The notes beneath the pieces are model-generated. The model was not told the origin of the DNA. It did not search any database and worked only from the letters and a program-made list of their open reading frames with translations. Below, piece by piece: positions 55,611 to 64,000 of a DNA stretch of 64,000 nucleotides. The stretch covers positions 310,001-374,000 of the forward strand of contig JAKLMB010000006.1 of the NCBI GenBank assembly GCA_022813625.1, given 5' to 3'. This DNA is from Aaosphaeria pasadenensis. Lineage: Eukaryota > Ascomycota > Dothideomycetes > Pleosporales. Every line of letters begins with the position of its first letter. Within the stretch, counting starts at the first letter, position 1. The position numbers and the translations under genes are program-made.

Positions 55611-58286
55611 ATGATTCTGATGTATCTTCTTCAATTGGGTTTCGTGTTCGTTGCCCTTCCCGGACTGGTCGCCAGCCAGTTTTTGACTGCTTTCTACAAC
55701 CCAATCATTCCTGGCTTCCACCCCGACCCAAGTTGCATCCATGTCCCGGAAGAAGATACTTTCTATTGTGCATCTTCGACTTTCAATGTATTCCCTGGCA
55801 TTCCTATCTATGCTAGCCAGGATTTGACATCTTGGAGACTAGTGGGTAAGTCGAGCTTTTCCATCGAAACGACAAGGCCATTATTCTAGAGACATCGGCA
55901 CTTCAACAACCCCTCAATTGTTCTCAAGGCATGATGAGAGCAACCCATCATTCAGTCTGCTAGTCGGATTCAGAAACCGGGAAGTATACATTCGGGCGTT
56001 GCTCGGTGCTATAACGGAGTTTTACCCTGACGCAAAATGAATTGCCCAATATCACATGCACTGAAAGGAGTATATCGATGTTGATATTACCTCTTCTGTC
56101 CGGCATCCATCCTTCCTACCTGGCTCGATCCACCATACTGGCACCCAGGCATCCCCCTTGTTCGAAACACTCGCTGGGAAGATCGGCAGGAGAATTTCGC
56201 ACTCGTCTCCCAATCTCTTTGCATGGGAACCATAGTCATTGCTGCTGCCTTCGTCAAACGATTGTACTTTCGCCAATATTCGGCTAATTGTATACTACCC
56301 CAGGTCATGTCTTGAATCGCGCCAGCCAGCTTCCAGATCTGGCGATATCGAACGGGTCGACGAGCGGCATATGGGCTCCGACACTGCGACGACACGACGG
56401 CACTTTCTATCTCGTGACTACTTTGGTGCATGATAAGCGTCCAGAACAAGATCCTAGTCGATGGGATAATGTAGGTGTTCCCTCTCAATCGATTATTGGT
56501 TGGCCGCGTTGTATTGGGTTGGCTATGACTGATGGACGGCACTTGCACAGATTGTATTCGAAACGAAGGACTTGTGGAATGAGAGCTCCTGGTCAGATGC
56601 GGTGCATTTCAAGTTTCAAGGCTATGATCCGAGCCCTGTGTGGGATAAGGATGGCGAGTCTTACGTTGTTGGGGCACATGCTTATCGCGTTGAGTATGGT
56701 TGTCGCAGAGCTTGCTGATACAACAGTCGACTGACTATGCCAGACCTGGTATTCATCTCGCCAAGGTAGATCTTAAAACTGGTGAAGTCAAATCTGATTG
56801 GACAAATGTGTGGAATGGTACGGGAGGACTTGTAAGTATGTCGGCGGTTTTGGTTGTGCACTACTGATCTAGTCGAAGGCGCCGGAAGGACCACATATTT
56901 ATCAGAAGGATGGATACTACTATCTATTGGCCGCTGAAGGTATGTGAAGAATGTGTTCAAGCTACCTTTTAGTGGTCATTTGCTAAGTAATGAAGGTGGA
57001 ACAAGCGAAGACCATATGGTCACAATTGCTCGGTCGAAGAATCTGTATGGTCCATACGACAACGATCCATCAAACCCGGTCCTGACCAACGCGAACTCTA
57101 CCAACTACTGTACGTACTATCTGCTCATAATATTGATAGAAATGTTTAACATTCATTCTTCCAGTCCAAGCTGTCGGACATGCCGATCTTTTCCAAGATG
57201 GCAGGGGAAATTGGTAAGTCGTGACATAATGGTCCTAGGTGAGCACATGTGCTGACTGAACCAGGTGGGGAGTCGCGTTATCCGTTCGCTCTGGGCCTGA
57301 ATATAAGACGTTTCCAATGGGACGAGAGACGGTATTGACGAATGTGACATGGTCGAATGGATCCTGGCCGGTGTTCAATGGCCCTATCAAGGGCGCGATG
57401 CGTGGGTGGCAGCTTCCGCGCATCATCCAAGATCTCCCTGGTGACGGGTGAGTAGCCTGATCTTATCTAGCAAGAACAACATCATTGACGTACTAGAAGA
57501 CCGTTCGCCCACGAAGGAGATGAGGATTTGGAATTCAGCCAGGGGTCGAAGATACCTCCACACTTCATCTACTGGAGACCTCCTATCAAGGAAAACTACG
57601 TCGTCTCACCCAAAGGACACCCCAACACGCTCCAGCTGAAACCGTCCAAGCTCAACCTGACTGGTCTGGATGGTAACACTGGAGGACCAGGCGGTCAGAC
57701 ATTCATAGGGAGAAGACAATCCGACACGCTGTTCGACTACAACGTGGACATTGACTTCCAACCAACTGTTCCAAGAGAAGAGGCCGGTATCACACTATTC
57801 CTCAGCCAGGTAAGCCCTCACATAACAAACCCCTTCCACCGAACAAACGCACACTAACACCACCAGAACCACCACGCACGCATGGGAATCGCCCTCCTCC
57901 CCTCAACTAACAACACCAAACCCTCACTCCAATTCAGCTTCCACGCCATATCCTACATCCCCGTGCCGTCCTCCCTCACCGTCCCCGTGCCCGACGGCTG
58001 GCACAACAGAACCCTAACCCTCTCCCTCGAAACGCTGAACACGACGCACTACTCCTTCAACGCCAACATCGCAGTGGCGCCAGGAGGCAACGGTGGAAAG
58101 CCGCCAAAGCCCATTCGCATCGCCACCGTGCCAGGCGAGATCATCAGTTGGGGTTTCACGGGGGCGATCGTGGGCGTGTACGCGACGGCGAACGGCGGGG
58201 ACGGGACGACGCCGGCGTACGTTTTGAGATGGAATTACAGGGGTTGGGGGCAGGTGAGGGATAACTGGGACGGATTGCTGGACTAG
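55611..58286 (+). CDS. secreted glycoside hydrolase family 43 (beta-xylosidase / alpha-arabinofuranosidase type)
   Basis: Model: join(55611..55845,56304..56470,56551..56693,56744..56831,56873..56939,56996..57109,57165..57213,57265..57447,57497..57809,57867..58286), 592 residues in ten exons. The signal peptide is residues 1-22. The five-bladed propeller carries the GH43 triad: Asp39 (GFHPDPSCI, base), Asp160 (GYDPSPVWDKDG, pKa modulator) and Glu216 (APEGPHIYQ, acid). Other family text: TSGIWAPTLRRHDGTFYLVTT, HADLFQDGRGNWWGVALSVR. From about residue 390 a second beta-sandwich domain follows (QTFIGRRQSD, AGITLFLSQNHHARMGIAL), as in two-domain xylosidases. Several Asn-x-Thr/Ser sites suit an extracellular glycoprotein. 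Nine introns are in frame; eight measure 41-80 nt and the first is 458 nt. Exact substrate cannot be read from sequence. Confidence 0.93.
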
Positions 58287-60717
58287 ATAGATAGACATCT
58301 CATCGTTGTTGGCAGGGGAAAGGGGCGTATATACGGTGAAGAGTTTGGGCTATTCACCGTGTGTCCGGTTTTATGTCGCGACATTGAGAACATGCAGAAT
58401 AAGGGAAGAAATATGATATCCGGCTACGGGACGATCATAAAACAAGTCTGATATAGCGAAACTGGTCGGATTCCAATGACCACAAAATATATGCCACCAT
58501 GCTTAAATGTGATCGACAAGCTCCGATCGATCGATCCGGTTTTCTTTCCATCATCTTGTACTCTGTACTCACTCTGCCGCTCTGCAGTCAAACATCGATC
58601 TATCAACCCAGTCCTTCCAGCTGCTCTCTCCTGTGGTGTCTAGGGGCAAATCACGGTAACGGAACCCCATACCATGCATACATGCATCTCATCCATCGTA
58701 GCACAACAACTCCACACCCCAACCCCCTTTCGCTACCCATCCAGCCACCGTTACCACGAACTGCAATGAATCCCACAATGACGAAACCACTCTTCCCCAT
58801 CCCTGCTATCCTATATGATCTGGCCTACCAATCGTGTTAGTACTTAGTACGTCTCGCCGCATACCTAAAACCCACAAATATGAATAGCCCATGGTCGCGT
58901 CTTCCCCGGTTTGCCCGTCCGTGTATCAAGCGTACATAATGCACATTACCCACATAAGTCCTTCTGCAAACGCACAAAAGGTGTCGGCGCCGCACTCGCG
59001 CTACACCATCACATCATCACCGTCCCACGAAATAGAGAAAAGGATGCCCGAGCGAGGGGAAAACAACGCCAGATTGAACGACATCCTGGCGGGCATGATG
59101 TAATGAATCATACCGTACAGCATCGGTGGTGTTACCTTTGTATGCATATATCTATCTATGCACATTAAACTTTCAAGTCCCCGGCGCGGGACGCTGGGTC
59201 CAGGGGGCAAACCAAATGGCACTAAAGACGCATTCGAACGGGAGTGCAGGTTCGCGGTGTGCGATGGTGACATTGGGACGGGAAGTTACTCCGTAGAGTG
59301 GATCTGTAAACAAAACATGAGTGAGGGACGGGAGGACGGGATGATGCGGTGGGATGATGATGTAGTGTCGTGAAGCGTGAGATCGATTTGTTTTGCGACG
59401 TGCATTTGGCGCGTTTCAAGCGACGGGAAGGGGGGTTTTGCTTGTATTGTAGCAGACTGGCTTGAATTGTAATGAAGGAAGTATCAAAATTCCGTACGGA
59501 GTGAATACAACATATGGATGAAGATGACTTCATTGCTACCAAGATTGAGAGTTCGATGTCGGCACCCAATACCCCGTACGAAGTTCAAACTCATACAAGG
59601 GTGTGACAGAACACAGTTCCCAGCACAAGACTAGTCTCCTCAATTTCAACAAAAGGGATAAGACAATGGGAAATTGTGAACGACGAGGATTGTCGGGTTG
59701 CGCGAACCGACTCATAGCGTCAACGAGATAGATGGGAGAGGCCAAGAAAAGGAGGATTAGGCAATCCAAGCACAACTCTTGCGGGACGTTGTTATGGGAT
59801 ACTGTAGTGTTTCGTGTCTCTATGAGTAGATGAAACGAGGGCTGAAGATGTGACAGGTCGACTATTTGGATTTCTATGATAGTTGATAGTTTGGTGTTGT
59901 CGTACAGTCACGTACATGGTCCTGTTATGTGCTTATACTAAAACAGCCAACCAGGATGGGATAGGATTAGCCTCGCATTACCCACGAATAATGTCCGCCG
60001 CGTCTAGCGCGTTCATCTTCAGACGACGAGATACCTACCTTAGGTACCCTGTACAGAGTACGAAGTACCGAATAGACACCTACAGGATTCTATGAACATC
60101 AAGATTTGTTCTGGGTGTCATGATGAATCTGATTTCTTGTCGATACATTAAAGGATACATGAGTACGTACGTATACGCATACCTCGGCCAGTCAAGCCAT
60201 GTTCCCCACCGGCCCAACAATGCGAGCCAGTAATATATTTCCCAATTTGGTAGCGTTTAAGTTTGAGGTTATCGATAAGCCCTGTTATCAGACGATCCAG
60301 TCATAGCAAGCACGCGGGGTAGATAGTTATTCCTCAACTCCTCATACGGAGTACGGGGTATTCTGTTCCCCAATTCCTCTCATATCAACTGATCATTACC
60401 ATTAATCCTTAATCGCTATAAAGAGAAATAGACGTAAAGTCGTTGAATATCATCTCCAGCTGTCAATTGTCCGGATCCCCATCAATTGACCCAGTTCAAC
60501 ATTTATTACCTTGAATCTCTAGCATACTTCCTTTTCTTTTCCCTCCGATATCTTCCTCCATTCTTCGTGTAGCCATCGAAACTCCCTCCCGCCTTGGGAC
60601 ACCAAAAGAGGATACGCCGAAAGAACGAACCGAATCCAAGCCAATTACATCTCTCCAACCCGGGGGACGACCTGACACGCGCACCCAAGCAGATCCACGT
60701 CGCCAGGAAACAACAAC
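58287..60717. other. 2.4 kb intergenic region, P450 promoter
   Basis: No gene recognised. Between 59288 and 60354 several TACGGAGT / ACTCCGTA words occur (59288-59295, 59495-59502, 60345-60354), along with related GTACGAAGTAC-type sequences near 59570 and 60050-60070. Such words are common in Pezizomycotina intergenic DNA; function unknown. Confidence 0.5.
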
Positions 60718-62874
60718 ATGACGTCTCCGATACATCTCGTGCTCCTCTTCCCAGTTCTCCTATTAATTCACACACTGACTACCTACCTGCTAAACCCCCT
60801 CCGCCGTGTTCCGCCAGCGCACCCCCTCGCCCCCTTCACTCGCCTCTGGATTCTGTCTGTCCGCTGGCGAGGCATCGAGAATGCGACGCTGAAGGCCGCC
60901 CATGCGCGGCTCGGGCCCGTGGTATGTCTTTCTCCGGCGGAGGTCAGCGTCAACTGCGTGGTCGGCGGTATCAGGGAGGTGTATGGGGGTGGGATGGAGA
61001 AGGGGAATGGTAGTGGGTATTGTTGGTATGGGTTCTTTGCAAACTATGGTGGGTAAGTGAGCAATGTCCTTTAGTTTTCCTTGTTCCTTCCCCTGTTGTC
61101 CTTTTGTTTGTTTGTTTGTTTTGGGGGGTTGGAAGGGTGGCAGTGGGAAATGTGTGTTGGACGGGGGAAGGAAGATGTTGTATCATTGAAGTATCCCATA
61201 GCAGTGCCCCAATGCGTTGCATCTTGCCCGATTCGTGATAAACGAGCGATGTTCCTTCGGCTGACGATATACTCCTTCCCTTTCTCGCGGATTTATAGCA
61301 TCGATAACATGTTCACAATCGGAGGCAACAAGGCCCATTCTACCCGAAAGCGTATCATCAGCAACATCTACAGCAAATCCGTCGTCACTACCTCGCCTGT
61401 CCTGTTCGCACAGGTATCTGCGATTATCTACGAGCGCTTCCTGCCCCGACTTCAATCCGTCGTCTCGACCGGCGATGGGGTGTTCAACATCTACGACATC
61501 CTGCACGGCATGACCATGGACATCGTCACCGGATATATCTTCGGGCTGCAGTCGAGCTCGAATCTCGTGTCGAACCCCGAGGAGTTGACGTGGTTCCTGG
61601 GCCTGTACAACTCGCGACGGTCGTACAATTTCTGGCCACAGGAGCTCCCTCAGTGGACAGATACGGTTCAGAAGTGGTTGGGCTACCACCTGTCGCCGCA
61701 ATGGGTGGACGAGGCCAACGGCAACATCGAGAAGTGGACAATGGCTATGTGCAAGCGCGCGGCGGCCGCGATGCAGAAGTCCGACCTTAAACCTCAAGAC
61801 ACACCGGTGGTCTACCAGCAACTGAGGGCGGCAGTGGCCAAGGAGGCAGCGAAGATGGGCAATGGTAACAACAAGATCGACGTGGACCTGACAGTCGCGT
61901 CCGAGGTGCTCGATCACCTAGCAGCAGGCTTCGACACCTCTGGCATCACTCTCACATACATCGTTCACGAGCTCTCTCGTCACCCGGAGATCCAGTCTCG
62001 GCTGCAGGAGGAGCTTCGAACCTTGTCACCACCCATCGCACTCTCCTCTGCGCCGAAGCTGCCTGACCCAAAGGTCCTGGACGCGCTTCCACTGCTCCAT
62101 GCGGTGACATGGGAGACGCTGCGTCTGCACTCCGCAATTCCAGGGCCGCAACCAAGATTCACGCCGCCGCAGGGCGCCCGTCTCGGTCCGGCTGAACTGA
62201 ACTACTATGTCCCTGGCAACGTGAGGGTGAGCGCGAGTGCAGGCCTCCTGCATCTGAACGAGGATGTATATGATCACGCGGAGGAATGGAGGCCGCAGAG
62301 GTGGCTGGAGGAAGTGAGCGAGGAGAAGAGGAAGGACATGGAGAGCCGTTGGTTCTGGGCCTTTGGAAGGTTAGTCGAATATCATTATTACTATAGCAGC
62401 CTGGACACCCCCTTCCCCACTCCCCTGGCTGTGAGAGACACAATGAACGGCGGAAGTTATAGAAGCTAACATATACAATTCGCAGCGGTGGTCGAATGTG
62501 CGTGGGTAGTCATTTGGCTGTTTACCGTAAGTTTCAAAAAGTCTCATATGTTGTTCCCGTCTTGAGCCGACGTTTGATTCTCTTTCAGCCTGTTGTGCAG
62601 GATAAGAAAGCAGCATCAACATCACCAGCTCGATCACCTCATCCCTTTCATCTATGATTGCTAATTCGATGCGATGCGGATGATATTGCCGTAAGCCAGT
62701 CACTAACGTGTTAGCGCGCGAACAGAAATGAAGTACATCATAGCCGCACTGTACAGCAACTATACCACCATCATTGTCGATGACACAGGCATCGAGCAGA
62801 GTGATTCGTACACTGCTCCACCCAAGAGTGACAAGTTCCTGGTAAAGTTAGTAGAACATGTGAAGACCGGGTAA
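60718..62874 (+). CDS. cytochrome P450 monooxygenase
   Basis: Haem-thiolate monooxygenase anchored in the endoplasmic reticulum. Model: join(60718..61052,61299..62369,62486..62526,62726..62874), 531 residues. The N-terminus is a membrane anchor (HLVLLFPVLLLIHTLTTYLL) followed by the Pro-rich hinge (RRVPPAHP). I-helix: LAAGFDTSGITLTY. K-helix ExxR: WETLRLH. Haem loop: FGSGGRMCVGSHLA, with ligand Cys474 made by joining exons 2 and 3. Introns of 246, 116 and 199 nt are longer than in most neighbours, but every join keeps conserved text. The last exon (MKYIIAALYSNYTTIIVDD) matches the usual C-terminus. No secondary-metabolite core gene is visible nearby, so its substrate is unknown. The CYP family cannot be assigned by eye. 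Confidence 0.94.
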
Positions 62875-64000
62875 ACCATCCCCTCCTTCTCTAGAGCAAC
62901 ATCCCTCCCCCCCCCTCCCCGAGCAACTACTGCAACCATGCCGCATCAAGGCTTGATAGCCCGTAAGCTCGCCTTGTCTAAAAGATCCGGGGGAAGGGGA
63001 GATGCCTAACCGGAGAGGGCCAAATTGAAATGTGGACCGGGAAAGCCGGTGTCGGCGGAGGCATGGTGTGCAAGGAAGTTCAGTCACGGTGCTGTTTTGT
63101 CTATCGCCAGACTGTGCCTCTTCCGTTGCCACCCCATCGAGACCTGTGATATTGAACCACGGTTGTGCTCGGTCCTTAGCGGCACGAACGGGAACAAACC
63201 GTGGGGGGGAGGAGTGGATCTAAAGCAGGTCGAGAACACAAGAACAAGAACACACGCGCACACACAGGGAGAGAAAGTGTAACGATGTGTGTGCTACCAG
63301 GCCCCGCTAGGTTTTTGATTCGAAAATGCAAAAAAAAGTTGATATTGTCGCGTAGCCCATTGGTTGGCTGGCAGTGTGTGAGAGCGAATAATCGCTGCTT
63401 TTGACGTAAAGAATTCCCCAATCGACAGTCTGTGATTGATTCGCAAATGTGAAAGGGAAGACCTATGCAACATCACCTGCAACGAGGGAAGTTCTTGGTC
63501 TAACTCTCTTTGCATACCATATCCTCCCTCCATCCCTTGTGAAAAGTCTGTCAAGTCACATCTCTTTGATGCGGTCCCCAAGGAAGGAGACGGAGAGAGA
63601 GAGTCTCTGAGAGCAGCAAGTAAACTTGGCAGTTTTACCCGCTTTTGATACCTACCTCACGTCGAAAGAGGGGTGGTATCATTCATTCATTCAAGGGCAA
63701 ATCACGAAATGGTCCTCAAAGCAATTGCCAGCCAGCAAGGCAAACCTCGACTCGAGATGCCCTTCCTACCTAGATAGTTGCATGCAGGAATATTGGTTTC
63801 TCAGCCCCGTGTGTCCGTAACTATGTGTAGCAGTCAAAGCAGCAAAAGCAGGCAAGCAGGCAGGCGGGCAGGCAGGCGTTGTGGTCCCACAACGCATGCG
63901 CATAACGAAATGGCCCACATAAACCCGTCGTTCCCTAACATGCACCACAGCACAGCACAGTCCAGTCCTTTCTTTGCACCACACCACACCCACACCCACC
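62875..64000. other. 1.1 kb after the P450 gene, no gene seen
   Basis: Short frames only. 62900-62930 is C-rich, and 63840-63880 holds a GGCA microsatellite. The window ends in CCACACC-type low-complexity sequence, which is not a TTAGGG telomere. Confidence 0.5.
63849..63878. repeat. GGCA microsatellite
   Basis: About seven imperfect GGCA units on the plus strand (AGGCAAGCAGGCAGGCGGGC). It is non-coding. Confidence 0.8.

Noticed and set aside
61053..61298. Coding use of the first P450 intron, which is open in the exon 2 frame over most of its length
   Set aside because: The donor GTAAGT and acceptor TTTATAG are good, the intron's translated text matches no P450 region, and exon 1 hits a stop at the donor if the intron is read through.

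Overview
The window is nuclear DNA from a filamentous ascomycete (Pezizomycotina). The evidence is compact genes with many short GT-AG introns (mostly 41-150 nt, often with a CTAAC-type branch site), balanced base composition, and a gene set typical of that group: an Xbp1-type APSES regulator, a homeodomain plus C2H2 transcription factor, an AA9 lytic polysaccharide monooxygenase, a Uds1 septation protein, and an arylamine N-acetyltransferase. The class or genus cannot be fixed from the sequence alone. I assembled 21 protein-coding genes by joining exons in frame; all but the first are complete. I saw no rRNA, convincing tRNA, CRISPR array or intact transposon.

Layout. 1-4542: DNA topoisomerase II, cut by the left edge. 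4543-9639: a 5.1 kb stretch without a recognisable gene, leading to XBP1 (9640-11103). 11522-15412: three genes on the minus strand (omega-like glutathione transferase, splicing factor Snu23, a conserved fungal protein of unknown role). 15413-22760: a gene-poor island that holds one secreted protein with a nucleotidyltransferase-like core, followed at once by a minisatellite. 22761-26058: a 1007-residue transcription factor with three zinc/homeodomain modules. 26872-29814: two secreted carbohydrate-active proteins (BNR-type beta-propeller and AA9 LPMO). 30245-32163: a Dabb-domain protein and a Gal80-like dehydrogenase fold, tail to tail. 32992-40936: a histidine phosphatase, a class II aldolase family protein and a 5'-nucleotidase family protein, all minus. 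41962-48101: an ING-type PHD protein and the coiled-coil Uds1 protein, both minus. 49022-54822: arylamine N-acetyltransferase, complex I subunit NDUFA1 (minus) and the MYST acetyltransferase Sas3. 55611-62874: secreted GH43 glycosidase and a cytochrome P450. 62875-64000: no gene seen.

How the genes fit together. Housekeeping genes (TOP2, SNU23, NDUFA1, SAS3, ING, Uds1) are mixed with accessory ones. Three secreted carbohydrate-active proteins and two detoxification-type enzymes (N-acetyltransferase, P450) suit an organism living on or in plant matter; this is inference. The items most worth a second look are the secreted nucleotidyltransferase-like protein in its gene-poor island, a 4-nt microexon that the NDUFA1 gene appears to require, the triple-module transcription factor with a 16-residue cysteine repeat, and the long gene-free region upstream of XBP1.
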